Assembly (NCBI GenBank): GCA_041485845.1
Contig: JBGPKH010000007.1
Coordinates: forward strand, 1-38,642
Length of the DNA stretch: 38,642 nucleotides
DNA from: OMOG01 sp041485845
GTDB lineage: Bacteria; Acidobacteriota; Terriglobia; Bryobacterales; Bryobacteraceae
Direction: 5' to 3'
Both the position numbers and the translations under genes were made by a program. Of the stretch, positions 6,820 to 15,781 are shown in pieces (position 1 is the first letter of the stretch; each line of letters opens with the position of its first letter). A model generated the notes under the pieces. The model saw nothing but the letters and a program-made list of their open reading frames with translations, made no database searches and was not told the origin of the DNA.

Positions 6820-8178
6820 TCAGTTGCGGGAGTCGAGCACGAACTTGACGGAGAGGTCGGGGATTCCTTTCGTCACGTACGCCTGCACGAATTGCTCATA
6901 CTGCGCGATCGCTCCGTACAGCACCACCGCCGCCACTACGCCGCATGCCACCCGGCGCGTTACCGCGTCTACCTTACGGCCAACCAGGTGTACCACCGCC
7001 CACGCTCCCATGCCGCCCATCAAGTACATGGGTCCGTAAATCGGCGCCAGGAAACGGAAACTCTGGGAATTCGGCAGAATCAGAATGGTAGCGGTCAGCA
7101 TCACCGACATCCACGAAAACAGCCGGAAGCAGGAGAGTTCCAAAGGCTTGATGGGAAGCGATAGGCTTTGAAAGCGGTCCATCGGCAGTAAGGACAGCCC
7201 CGCGGCAAAGGCCCACAGAACCAGGTTCAACGGGCTAAGTATCCAAAATCCCCAAATCGAGAGGTACCAGGGCCCTCCCTGATACAAGGCGCAGTAGGGG
7301 TTCGAATAGACAGCCTCATTCAAGCGCCGCCATGCCGCCAGTAAGGGAGTGACTCCGCCTGCCGCCGAAGTGAGCACATACACGCTGACCGCGGCCCCCG
7401 CAAGCCCGGCGATTCCCAATGCAGCGATGGTCCGCCAGGCCCGCTGCCGGAACAGGAATACCAGCACATAGAGCACGCATCCTCCGTAGACGAACGCGCC
7501 GAGCTCCTTTACCAGGACCGAGAAACTCCCGGCCGCGACCAACAGGGCGTAGTGCCACCGCTTGCCGGGGTCTCGCTTGATCTCGCAGGCGCACCACACC
7601 ATCAACAGGCCCAATGTGCCCATCAGCGCGTCCTGCCAGCAGCGCCGCGCAATTACCAGGTCCGGAACCGAGAGCGCCAGGAACAGCATCCCGTAAAGCG
7701 CCGCCCAGTGTGGCAGGAAGCGGTGCCCCATCCAGCCGAGAAGCGCCAGCGTAGTCACGCTGAGGAAGCAGGAGAGCCAGGAGCCGGCGCGTTCGTCGGT
7801 GACCCCGGTGACGTTCATCGCGCCCGCCAACAGGACAACCCAGCCGGCGCGGATCGGGGAGGGGTAAAGCGCCATCCGTTGATCCTGGTTGTACTCCTTC
7901 ACCATCACCGGGAACTCGCGCCATCCGAAGTTGAGCACGCGCTTGGCTTGAGCCGCGTAGGTCTTCTCGTCCGGGGTCCGGACGGGCACGTCGTTCAGGT
8001 GTTCGAGCCGCACCACCACACCAACCGCGAACAGGACAGCCAGGGCGATGGCCGTTCTGCGCGGTGTGAGCAGCGGCTGCGTCGGCGTTTCCGGTTTGGG
8101 CTTCGGCTTGGGTTCCGGCTTCACCTTGGCTTGGGCCGCCGCGGGCCTGGAGTCCCGTTTGGTCTTGGCGCGGCTCAT
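6820..8178 (-). CDS. GT-C (GT39-like) membrane glycosyltransferase
   Basis: A 452-residue integral membrane protein. The N-terminus is a basic, proline-rich cytoplasmic tail (KVKPEPKPKPKPETPTQP), followed by a first membrane segment and the motif RTPDEKTYAAQAKR, which carries the Asp-Glu pair of GT39/PMT-type enzymes. About ten hydrophobic segments follow. It probably transfers a sugar from polyprenyl phosphate at the periplasmic face. The longer open frame upstream belongs to a shadow; the ATG at 8178 overlaps the stop of the upstream GT2 gene as ATGA, so the two are coupled and the GT2 product may be its lipid-linked donor. The 3' end abuts the acetyltransferase gene convergently, with one base between them. 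Sugar specificity is not visible. Confidence 0.7.
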   Translation of the reverse strand: MSRAKTKRDSRPAAAQAKVKPEPKPKPKPETPTQPLLTPRRTAIALAVLFAVGVVVRLEHLNDVPVRTPDEKTYAAQAKRVLNFGWREFPVMVKEYNQDQRMALYPSPIRAGWVVLLAGAMNVTGVTDERAGSWLSCFLSVTTLALLGWMGHRFLPHWAALYGMLFLALSVPDLVIARRCWQDALMGTLGLLMVWCACEIKRDPGKRWHYALLVAAGSFSVLVKELGAFVYGGCVLYVLVFLFRQRAWRTIAALGIAGLAGAAVSVYVLTSAAGGVTPLLAAWRRLNEAVYSNPYCALYQGGPWYLSIWGFWILSPLNLVLWAFAAGLSLLPMDRFQSLSLPIKPLELSCFRLFSWMSVMLTATILILPNSQSFRFLAPIYGPMYLMGGMGAWAVVHLVGRKVDAVTRRVACGVVAAVVLYGAIAQYEQFVQAYVTKGIPDLSVKFVLDSRN

Positions 8179-8933
8179 CGTTCTATGCCGGACGTCGTCA
8201 GCTTTGCCGCACACTGCGCAGCGGCGCGGGTTTCCGTGCGGATGCGCAGAATGTCGCGGACGTTCCGCAAATTCCCGCGCACCAATTCGAGGCGGCTGTC
8301 GCCGTCGTCGCGCCATCGAATCGGAACTTCCTGCACGCGCAGGCCGAGACGCTGGGCAAGCAGCAGAATCTCGACGTCGAACATGTAGCCGTCGATTTGC
8401 TGCAAGCGGAAGATCTGTTTGGCGGCGTCGTTCTGGAAGAACTTGAAGCCGCACTGGGTATCGGAGATATTGCGCAAACTGGTCACCGTCTCCATAAAAA
8501 CGCGGAAGCCCTTGGACCCCACCCGGCGGAACCAGGGTTGCGCGCGCTCGATCACCGATTTGGCGAGCGCCCGCGATCCGATCACGATCGGACAACCGGA
8601 CGCGAGGAAGGGAGCGACCTTGTCGTACTCGTCGATGGGCACTTTGTTATCCGCATCGGCGTAGCCGATCAGAGCGCCGTCGGCCAGGGCCACCGCTTCG
8701 CGGATGCCGATCCCTTTTCCCCGCCTGGCGGGTCCGCCGATCACACGAAGCCGCGGATTGTCGCGGGCCATCTCGCGCACGATTTCCCTGGTGCCGTCAT
8801 TGCCGTCCGCCGCCACGATCACTTCATAAGTGTAGTGACGGCTTTCGAAATACTGAACTGCTTCGGCAATGGTTCCCGCAATGCGGCCCGCTTCGTTGAA
8901 CGCCGGAAGAATCAGTGAGATGCCGGGCTGCAC
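8175..8933 (-). CDS. GT2 polyprenyl-phosphate glycosyltransferase (DPM1/ALG5-like)
   Basis: This 252-residue cytoplasmic GT-A fold enzyme shows the family-2 order: ISLILPAFNEAGRI at the N-terminus, VIVAADGNDGT, the metal-binding acidic motif YADADN near residue 93, VIGSRAL, and the late DTQCGFKFF and DVEILLLAQRLG motifs typical of dolichyl/polyprenyl-phosphate hexose synthases. It would charge polyprenyl phosphate from a nucleotide sugar. The start is GTG, with no close Shine-Dalgarno sequence; GGAGAGG lies about 14 bases away. It follows the methyltransferase gene by ten bases and overlaps the membrane glycosyltransferase by four, giving a three-gene minus-strand unit (9837 to 6820). Confidence 0.8.
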   Translation of the reverse strand: MQPGISLILPAFNEAGRIAGTIAEAVQYFESRHYTYEVIVAADGNDGTREIVREMARDNPRLRVIGGPARRGKGIGIREAVALADGALIGYADADNKVPIDEYDKVAPFLASGCPIVIGSRALAKSVIERAQPWFRRVGSKGFRVFMETVTSLRNISDTQCGFKFFQNDAAKQIFRLQQIDGYMFDVEILLLAQRLGLRVQEVPIRWRDDGDSRLELVRGNLRNVRDILRIRTETRAAAQCAAKLTTSGIER

Positions 8934-8943
8934 TTAGTTCAGT

Positions 8944-9837
8944 TTAACCTCTCCGCGCCGTCACCAGACAACGGATGCCGCAAGGATAGGGAATCAATCG
9001 GCCGAGGAACGCTTCCGCGCGCATTATCACTCCGGGAAGCCGTCCGGCGCCGGATTTGACGATCGCGCGCGCCACGATGCGGCGCTGCTGTTCGGGCGGC
9101 GCAGTCAGATACCGTTGGTTCCGCCGCTTGGTGGCCCGGAAGAAGGGAAACAAAATGAAGCCCAAGTGGGACGACTCCACGATCTGGAGGCCGGCGCCGC
9201 GTAGAATTCGTTCCAGTCCCCTGGAGTCATATCTGCGGAAATGGAGTAACTGCCGGTCATAGATATCGAAGAGATCCGGGCCGGCGGGCACTTCCACCAC
9301 GGCAATCCCTCCCGGCCGTAAGATGCGACAGACTTGCTTTGCCGCCGCGGCATCGTCTTCGATGTGCTCCAACACATTGAGCAGAATCGCGACATCCAGG
9401 CACGCATCGGGCAAGGGGCACTCGACCAGGTTGAACTGCAACAGCGGAACGTCCGCCATGGAGAGAGCGAGTTTCTCGAGCGGACCGCGCACGTAATCGG
9501 CGCCCAGGACGGCGGCCCGGGGAAAGCGTTGCCGCAAGTCGCGGAGCAGGTAGCCCGAGGAACAGCCGATGTCCATGACGAGCGCATCCGGGGAAGGCAT
9601 CCACCGGGCAACGGTGCGCAAGGTATGCTCGCGCGATGCCACGTCGATGAAGTGCTTTCCGTCGGATACTTCCTCGTGGAACGTGGTGAGCTCATCGGTC
9701 CATCCCGACGAACCGGGCGCATAGCACAGCACGCGCACCAAGTCGCTCCCCACGCGAAAACCGGTTCCGGTCCAGAGGGGATTCCCGGAAGCGTTCGGCG
9801 GCGGCGGGAATGCAGGAAGGGGGGCAGGCCGATCCAA
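8944..9837 (-). CDS. Class I SAM-dependent methyltransferase
   Basis: The roughly 297-residue product has a clear SAM-binding core: LVMDIGCSSGYLLRDLRQRF, ADYVRGPLEKL, a DVAILLNVLEHIEDD motif IV and LRPGGIAVVEVP, as in Methyltransf_11/23 proteins. It heads a minus-strand unit with a GT2 enzyme and a membrane glycosyltransferase, so a sugar or lipid-linked sugar is a plausible substrate, but nothing in the sequence fixes it. The start is uncertain: the longest frame uses TTG at 9837 with no visible ribosome-binding site, and its first 18 residues are proline-rich. The divergent gene starts at 9887, so both promoters must sit in or overlap about 50 bases. Confidence 0.7.
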   Translation of the reverse strand: MDRPAPLPAFPPPPNASGNPLWTGTGFRVGSDLVRVLCYAPGSSGWTDELTTFHEEVSDGKHFIDVASREHTLRTVARWMPSPDALVMDIGCSSGYLLRDLRQRFPRAAVLGADYVRGPLEKLALSMADVPLLQFNLVECPLPDACLDVAILLNVLEHIEDDAAAAKQVCRILRPGGIAVVEVPAGPDLFDIYDRQLLHFRRYDSRGLERILRGAGLQIVESSHLGFILFPFFRATKRRNQRYLTAPPEQQRRIVARAIVKSGAGRLPGVIMRAEAFLGRLIPYPCGIRCLVTARRG

Positions 9838-9886
9838 TCAGGGATGGTAACACGCCGCCGGATTTGCTTCAGGGGTACCATTGGAA

Positions 9887-11926
9887 ATGCGGTCGAAACC
9901 TCGGGTCAGACCCTCGGTAAAACCCTCGGTAAAACCCCCTGAGCCAAAGAGAGCGGACATCTGGCCGCTGCTAGGCCCGGCCATCCTGGTCGTGATGACC
10001 CTGGCCTGCTATTGGGTCCCCATGACCTCGACCCAGACCTCGATTCTGTGGGACGCGGCCGATTTCCACCGGGCGGTGCAGGACTACCTGTCGCAGGAGT
10101 TGCACGCCGGACGGATTCCGTTCTGGACGCCGTATCCGTGGGCCGGCTATCCTTTCCTGGCCGATCCGGAAGTGGGCGTCTTCTACCCGCCCAACTGGCC
10201 GTTTTTCTGGATCGGCGTAACCTCCCGCGTGCTGTTCATGGAGCACTGCCTGCACGCCATGTGGGCGTGTTTCGGGGCGTACTTTCTAGCGCTGCGGCTG
10301 GTGCGACACCGGCAAGCCGCGGTTCTTGCCGGTCTGTGTTACGGGCTTTCGGGTTTCTTCGTGGCCAACAGTTCGCACACCGGAGTGCTCCAGACCGCCG
10401 CCTGGACGCCGTGGCTGCTGTTGCTGCTCGACCGCGCGCTCGAATCCAACACGCTGCGCAACACCATCCTGGGCGGCCTGGCTGCGGGCATGATGATCCT
10501 GGCGGGCCACTTCCAGACCAGCTTGTACAGTTGTGTAGCCCTGGGCCTTTATGCAACGGCAAAGGTAGTGCAACAGCCGCGCCGCTGGATCCCGATCTTC
10601 GGACTCGCCCTGGCGATTCCGCTCATCGGCGCGCTCCTATCGGGCATCAGCACCCTTCCAGGCCTGGAACTCACCGCAGCCTCGACCCGTGCGTCACTCA
10701 AGGCGATCGACCGGACGGAGGGCGTTCTGCCACCGGCCGCACTGACCACGCTGGTCTACCCCAATTTCTACGGCGGTATTCTCTCGGGGCAGTATCGCGG
10801 CCCGTTTGAGATGACGCAGTATTACTACTACTCGGGAATCCTATTGCTGCCGCTGGCGCTTCTCGGATTGCGAAATCGCGCTTTGCGCTGGATGGCGCTC
10901 CTGCTCACGGCGCCGCCCATCTGGTATGCTCTGGGCGCGTCCGCGGGTCTGTACCTGGTGGTCGCGCGCCTGCCCGGCTTCAGCAGCGTCCGCGCTCCGG
11001 TGAACATGTGGCTGGTGCCGGCGCTAGGATTGCCGATCCTGGCCGCTGCCGGCCTGGCGGCACTGGCGGAAATCAAGCCCGTCAAGTGGCTTCCAGCCGC
11101 CGTGCTGGCGTTTTTCTGCGTGGACCTTTTCTATGTGCAATCGGCGGGCAACCAACTCGCCTACTCGCGAACGAGTTACGAGCAACTGTACGGCGCGAAG
11201 GAGGAACGCTTCCGCCAGGCGTTGTCTGCGCACTTGCCGCCACTAACCCGGTTCGACGCACCGGATATCATGGTTGCTTTGGGACCGCTGAGCGAGTTTC
11301 TGACAACCGGCACCGAGGTAACCTACGGCTATTCGCCGTTGAAGCCGAGGCGGTACACCGACTATATAGAGGCCATGAAGGCAAACCCGCGGTTGCGTGA
11401 CGGCCTGAACGTGAGCGTCTGGTTCGATACGCAGACCGGCGGCCTGCACCCAAATCCAACGGCGCTGCCCCGCGTCAACTTTCCGCAAGAGCTGGTGCCG
11501 GTGCATTCGACCGAGGAAAGCAAGCAGCGGCTGCCGGCCTTGGACCAGTCGCGCCAGGCGCTGGTGCCGGCGGAGATGGCGGTGGCGACGCAGGACGGCA
11601 ATGGCGCGGCCCAGGTCCGCGAGTTCACGCCGGGCCACTATCGGATCCATTACCGCTGCTCGTCTCCCAGTGTGTTGCGCGTGGGAAGCTCGTATTTCAA
11701 CGGCTGGAAAGCGCAGTTGAATGGGAAGCCCATCGCGAGCTTTCCGGTGGATCACACGCTTACCGGAGTGCTAGTGCCGGCGGGCGAAAACGACGTGGAT
11801 CTGGACTACCACCCGGCCTACTTTTTGCCGGGGGCGTTGCTGACGCTGGTCGCGGCGGCGGGGTGCGCGGCGGCGTGGGCAGCCTCGAAACGCGGACGCC
11901 AGGTGAAGACGCTGCCGACCCAGTAA
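9887..11926 (+). CDS. YfhO-like large membrane protein
   Basis: This 679-residue protein has about a dozen hydrophobic segments and a soluble C-terminal part of about 200 residues before a last membrane helix. The early loop HAGRIPFWTPYPWAGYPF followed by FYPPNWPFFW is typical of the YfhO family, whose members act in glycosylating teichoic acids or other surface polymers with lipid-linked sugars. The N-terminal cytoplasmic tail contains a 12-base DNA tandem repeat (9911-9934) giving PSVKPSVKP. I use the ATG at 9887; a TTG two codons earlier is possible. The 3' end overlaps the convergent GT2-GtrA gene by 109 bases, an unusually long antisense overlap. Specific substrate unknown. Confidence 0.7.
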   Translation: MRSKPRVRPSVKPSVKPPEPKRADIWPLLGPAILVVMTLACYWVPMTSTQTSILWDAADFHRAVQDYLSQELHAGRIPFWTPYPWAGYPFLADPEVGVFYPPNWPFFWIGVTSRVLFMEHCLHAMWACFGAYFLALRLVRHRQAAVLAGLCYGLSGFFVANSSHTGVLQTAAWTPWLLLLLDRALESNTLRNTILGGLAAGMMILAGHFQTSLYSCVALGLYATAKVVQQPRRWIPIFGLALAIPLIGALLSGISTLPGLELTAASTRASLKAIDRTEGVLPPAALTTLVYPNFYGGILSGQYRGPFEMTQYYYYSGILLLPLALLGLRNRALRWMALLLTAPPIWYALGASAGLYLVVARLPGFSSVRAPVNMWLVPALGLPILAAAGLAALAEIKPVKWLPAAVLAFFCVDLFYVQSAGNQLAYSRTSYEQLYGAKEERFRQALSAHLPPLTRFDAPDIMVALGPLSEFLTTGTEVTYGYSPLKPRRYTDYIEAMKANPRLRDGLNVSVWFDTQTGGLHPNPTALPRVNFPQELVPVHSTEESKQRLPALDQSRQALVPAEMAVATQDGNGAAQVREFTPGHYRIHYRCSSPSVLRVGSSYFNGWKAQLNGKPIASFPVDHTLTGVLVPAGENDVDLDYHPAYFLPGALLTLVAAAGCAAAWAASKRGRQVKTLPTQ

Positions 11927-12999
11927 TTCCACACCGCACTGACGGCGAAGCCGAAGGTCCCCGCCAAATACCACGGCGCGCCGGCGTTTGCGCCGAACCG
12001 GGCCACTGCCAGATTGATCAGAACTCCAGCGGAGCAGCCGAGGTAGTAGATCGCCAGGCCGCGCAATAACCGGACACCGCGAAATCGCCGCTCACGGAAA
12101 GTGATGATGTTGTTCAGCCAGAAATTGATCCCGATCACCACCGCCGTGCCGATAGCCTGAGCTTGCAGGAACGGAATTCCGAGACGGGAGAAGAAAGTTC
12201 GCAGCGCCAGCAGGTGAATCGCCAGGCCGACGCTCCCCACCACGGTATACACCACGAATTGCGGAGGCACGATGTGGCCGATCAGCTTGTCGAGCAGAAG
12301 GTAGATGTATTCGAGCCCGACCACGATATCGAGCTTGCTCTCGCCGTGCTGCCGGGAGCGAAAGTTGTACGGAATTTCGGCGAATCGCACCGGTCCACGG
12401 GCCGACGCCACCAGGTCCAGCAGGATCTTGAACCCCACGCCGGAGAGCCGGGGGGCGACGGCATCGAGGAACCGGCGGTCCAGCACAAAGAAGCCGCTCA
12501 TGGGATCGCGCAGCTCGCAATGGGTGACCGCGCGGCTGATGCGCGCCCCGAGATTGCTGAGCCAGACTCGCCGGGCGGCGAACTGACCCATACTGCCGCC
12601 TTCGGTGTGGCGGCTTCCGACCACCAGGTCGAGTTGGCCGCGCCGCAGCCGGTCCAGCATTTCCGGCAGGATGGTTTCGTCATGCTGGAGGTCGGCGTCG
12701 ATCACCGCCACAAAATGCGCGGTGGTGGCGAGCATGCCTTCGATGCAGGCGGAGGAAAGACCCTTACGGCCGATGCGCCGGACGAGACGCACGCGCGAGT
12801 CTTCGAGGGCGAGAGAGCGCACCACCCCAGCCGTGCCGTCGGGCGAGTTATCGTCGACGAAGAGCACTTCCCAGCGGATGCCGGCGAGAACCCGTTCCAG
12901 GCGCCGGAACAGCGGGAGCACGTTGTCCCGTTCTTTATACGTGGGGACCACGACTGCGAGGTCCAGTTCTCCGCTCCGCGGGCCAGGTTCGGGGGGCAT
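11818..12999 (-). CDS. GT2 polyprenyl-phosphate glycosyltransferase fused to GtrA domain
   Basis: A 393-residue two-domain protein. Residues 1 to about 240 are a DPM1-like GT2 domain (LAVVVPTYKERDNV, VLFVDDNSPDGT, the VIDADLQHDE metal-binding motif, LRDPMSGFF, and FRSRQHGESKL). Residues about 255-372 hold four hydrophobic segments of the GtrA type (QFVVYTVVGSVGLAIHLL, GINFWLNNIITF, a third, then WNYWVGSVFTW). The first half would load a sugar on polyprenyl phosphate and the second is thought to help flip it, so the fusion couples synthesis and export. The C-terminal 28-residue Ala-rich tail lies in the overlap with the convergent YfhO-like gene. Divergent from the membrane protein gene at 13102. 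Confidence 0.85.
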   Translation of the reverse strand: MPPEPGPRSGELDLAVVVPTYKERDNVLPLFRRLERVLAGIRWEVLFVDDNSPDGTAGVVRSLALEDSRVRLVRRIGRKGLSSACIEGMLATTAHFVAVIDADLQHDETILPEMLDRLRRGQLDLVVGSRHTEGGSMGQFAARRVWLSNLGARISRAVTHCELRDPMSGFFVLDRRFLDAVAPRLSGVGFKILLDLVASARGPVRFAEIPYNFRSRQHGESKLDIVVGLEYIYLLLDKLIGHIVPPQFVVYTVVGSVGLAIHLLALRTFFSRLGIPFLQAQAIGTAVVIGINFWLNNIITFRERRFRGVRLLRGLAIYYLGCSAGVLINLAVARFGANAGAPWYLAGTFGFAVSAVWNYWVGSVFTWRPRFEAAHAAAHPAAATSVSNAPGKK

Positions 13000-13101
13000 T
13001 CCGTTAGCTTAACAGTGCTTCGTATGCGACAATCGTAACTCACACACCTTCATGCGTACAGAGCTCGCTACGGACGTCACCCTGCACGGAGGAACATCGG
13101 G

Positions 13102-14727
13102 ATGGCCAATCGTCGTCCGCGCCCGGTTCGCCGCGGCGGTCCGGTAGTTGCGCCAGAGGCCGCGACTGCAGCCACACCAGAGCCGGCTAATGAGGCTGCC
13201 AACCGCGAGTTCCGGCTTTTTCCAGCCACCTGGAATTGTTGGGTTCCTGTGTTCCCGGCGCTGGCGATGCTGTTTGCGGCCTATTACTATTGGACCGCAT
13301 CGCCCTGCGCCTCAATAAGTGGAGTGATGCAGGGTGAATGTTCCCCAAACCGAATCACCGGGATCGACGGGAAACAGATCGGCCCTTATAACTTATTGGC
13401 GGAATCCTTTCTGGCAGGACAAGTGTCTCTACTCATCCGGCCCGATCCGCGCCTGCTCCAGTTGCCGAATCCGTACGACCCGAAGCAAAACTGGGTTTTC
13501 CGGTATCACAGCATGCACGACATGAGCCTTTACAAGGGGAGCTTCTACAGTTATTTCGGTCCCGCCCCGGCGCTGCTGCTGTTTGCGCCATTCCGCTTCA
13601 TATTCGGCGCTTATCTGCCGGATGCGATCGGATGTGCGGTCCTCGCCATCGGAGCTTATCTGGCCGCCTGCCTGGCGCTGCGACTGGTTCTGAGGACGTT
13701 CTTTCCCACGCTTCCCGGCTGGGTATTTCCTTTCCTGGCATTCGGCCTCGGATTCTGCAACACCTATCCATTTCTGCTTCGCCGGCCGGCGATGTACGAG
13801 ATCGCGATCGCCGGAGGCCAGTTGTTTTTGATGGGGGCCGTTCTGCTGCTGGGCCGGGCGGTTCTCGGAGCCAGCGGTCATTCGCTCCGGGACGCCGCGT
13901 TCGGCGGAGTGGCAGCCGCCCTGGCCGTCGCCTCCCGGCCGCAACTGCTTCTGGCCGATGCCGTGCTGTTCCTCCCGATACTGATCTCCCCGCCGGCATT
14001 CGACGGGCAGCGGCGGAAGGTGCTGGTGTACGCGTTGGTCCCGTTTATGGCCGCCGGTCTTCTCCTGGCCTGGTACAACTACGCTCGTTTTGATTCGCCA
14101 TTCGAATTCGGCCAGCATTACGAGCTTGCCGGGATCGACATGTCAAGGATCCCGGCGCTGGAGATGAGCCGCATTCCCGCCAGTCTCTATTTCTATCTCT
14201 TCTGTCCCGTCGGGCTGTCCTCCAGTTTTCCGTTTATTCAAACAACAGCCCACGCGCCGTTCGTGCTTCCCCGCAGTATCGTCGGTCTGGAACGAATCAC
14301 CGGAATCTTGTGGCTTTCCCCTCCGCTCCTGAGCCTGCTCCTAACGCCCTGGTTGTGGAAGCAAAGACAGAAGGACCCGCGTCCGGTCATCTGGGTCCTG
14401 GTTCTTCTCGGGGCCGCACTTATCGTCTTGTTCATGGACAGCAGCACGGGTTCTCCGACGATGCGTTATCAGGCCGACTCATCCACGCTGTTCTTCCTCG
14501 CGGCGAGCGTGGCGATCGGATGGCTGCTGGTATCGGGTCCGTCGCGTCTGCGGAAGCACGCGGTTCTCAGCCTCATCGCGATGGTATCGTTCGGGATCGT
14601 TTGCAATGCGGCATTCGGCGTGTCGGGAACGTATGACAATCTACAAAGAGCCGATCCGGCGCAATATAAGACCCTCGAATCGTTCTTTCAGCCGGTTTCG
14701 CAGGCGTTGGGCGCACTCGGGTTATAA
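13102..14727 (+). CDS. Multi-pass membrane protein, putative GT-C type
   Basis: The 541-residue protein has a basic N-terminal tail, a first hydrophobic segment at about 45-65, then a large extracytoplasmic loop (PYNLLAESFLAGQVSL, NPYDPKQNWVFRYHSMHDMSLYKGSFYSYFGPAPALL) and about ten more hydrophobic segments. The loop motif, a D-x-SLYKG-x-x-YxYFGP pattern, recurs in a family of uncharacterised bacterial membrane proteins that I associate with sugar transfer; I see no classical catalytic Asp-Glu pair. GGAGGA at 13088-13093, eight bases before the ATG, supports the start. Its TAA overlaps a perfect TATAAT that may drive the next operon. It contains a diverged internal repeat (MSRIPALEMSRIPA). 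Confidence 0.6.
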   Translation: MANRRPRPVRRGGPVVAPEAATAATPEPANEAANREFRLFPATWNCWVPVFPALAMLFAAYYYWTASPCASISGVMQGECSPNRITGIDGKQIGPYNLLAESFLAGQVSLLIRPDPRLLQLPNPYDPKQNWVFRYHSMHDMSLYKGSFYSYFGPAPALLLFAPFRFIFGAYLPDAIGCAVLAIGAYLAACLALRLVLRTFFPTLPGWVFPFLAFGLGFCNTYPFLLRRPAMYEIAIAGGQLFLMGAVLLLGRAVLGASGHSLRDAAFGGVAAALAVASRPQLLLADAVLFLPILISPPAFDGQRRKVLVYALVPFMAAGLLLAWYNYARFDSPFEFGQHYELAGIDMSRIPALEMSRIPASLYFYLFCPVGLSSSFPFIQTTAHAPFVLPRSIVGLERITGILWLSPPLLSLLLTPWLWKQRQKDPRPVIWVLVLLGAALIVLFMDSSTGSPTMRYQADSSTLFFLAASVAIGWLLVSGPSRLRKHAVLSLIAMVSFGIVCNAAFGVSGTYDNLQRADPAQYKTLESFFQPVSQALGALGL

Positions 14728-14728
14728 T
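14723..14728 (+). promoter_or_regulatory. Possible -10 box for the sugar operon
   Basis: A perfect TATAAT lies at the end of the preceding gene, whose stop codon is inside it, about 50 bases before the epimerase ATG at 14779. No good TTGACA-like -35 is visible at 16-18 bases. It is placed where a promoter for the nine-gene block 14779-23363 would be expected. Confidence 0.35.
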
Positions 14729-14778
14729 ATCGGGTTGCCGCCCCCAGCCAGCGCCCGGCGTTGCGGAAAAGAAACCAG

Positions 14779-15777
14779 ATGACCCGAGTAATGGTGACCG
14801 GAGGAGCAGGGTACAAAGGCTGCGTCCTCACATCCAAGCTGCTAAGCGCCGGTTATGAAGTGGTAGTTTACGACCTGATGCTATTCGGGCCGGCGGGATT
14901 GCCGTCCGATCCGCGCCTGCGTGTCATCGAAGGCGATATTCGCGATACCGCAAAATATGCCGCGGCCGTGGAAGGCTGCAATCACGTCATTCACCTGGCG
15001 TGCATCTCCAACGATCCCAGCTACGAGCTCGATCCGCAATTGAGCAAGACGATTAACTTCGACTGCTTCGAGCCCCTGGTTGCGGCCAGCAAGAAAGCCG
15101 GCGTGCGGCGTTTTGTGTATGTCTCGTCGAGCTCGGTCTACGGGGTCAGCGACGCCCCCGAGGTGACCGAGGAGCATCCGCTTGTGCCGCTCACCGACTA
15201 CAGCAAATACAAGGGACTCTGCGAGCCGATTCTGCTGGGATACGGCTCGCGAGACTTCATTCCGATCGTCATGCGGCCGGCCACGGTCTGCGGATACTCA
15301 CCGCGTATGCGGTTCGACCTGACGGTAAATATCCTGACCAATCACGCGGTACACCGCGGGGTGATCACGGTTTTCGGCGGCAAGCAGAAACGCCCGAATA
15401 TCCATATCGACGACGTCACCGAGCTTTACGTGAAGATGCTGGAATATCCCGAGGATCTGGTTGCGGGCCAGATTTTCAACGCCGGATACGAGAACCATAC
15501 CGTAGGCCAACTGGCCGAAATGGCGAAGTTGGTGGTGGAGCGCGAGTTTCCCGAGAAAGTTCCGGTGCGCGTGGAAACGACCACCACCAACGACAACCGC
15601 TCCTACCATGTGGCCTCCCGCAAAATCGCGGAGAAGCTGGGATACCGGCCCAGCCGCACCATCGAAGATGCGGTGCGCGACCTGTGCTGCGCCTTCCAGG
15701 CAGGGCGGTTCGAGAACAGTCTCACTAACGAAGACTATGTCAACGTAAAAACGGTCAAGAGGGTGGGGCTTCGGTGA
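14779..15777 (+). CDS. NAD-dependent sugar epimerase/dehydratase (extended SDR)
   Basis: A 332-residue extended short-chain dehydrogenase: Rossmann motif GGAGYKG at 8-14, YDLMLFG after beta-2, GDIRD, the Ser in VYVSSSSVYG and the catalytic YSKYK (Tyr141, Lys145). RPATVCGYSPRMRFDL and IHIDDVTELYVKML are typical of nucleotide-sugar epimerases and dehydratases. I start at the ATG at 14779 because the Rossmann strand follows at once; an in-frame TTG six codons earlier would add MRKRNQ. It is the first gene of a tightly spaced operon, with four bases to the next gene, that also holds a nucleotidyltransferase-kinase, phosphatase and transketolase. The substrate is probably a nucleotide-linked sugar made by that set; the actual reaction cannot be read from the sequence. 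Confidence 0.8.
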   Translation: MTRVMVTGGAGYKGCVLTSKLLSAGYEVVVYDLMLFGPAGLPSDPRLRVIEGDIRDTAKYAAAVEGCNHVIHLACISNDPSYELDPQLSKTINFDCFEPLVAASKKAGVRRFVYVSSSSVYGVSDAPEVTEEHPLVPLTDYSKYKGLCEPILLGYGSRDFIPIVMRPATVCGYSPRMRFDLTVNILTNHAVHRGVITVFGGKQKRPNIHIDDVTELYVKMLEYPEDLVAGQIFNAGYENHTVGQLAEMAKLVVEREFPEKVPVRVETTTTNDNRSYHVASRKIAEKLGYRPSRTIEDAVRDLCCAFQAGRFENSLTNEDYVNVKTVKRVGLR

Positions 15778-15781
15778 CGAT

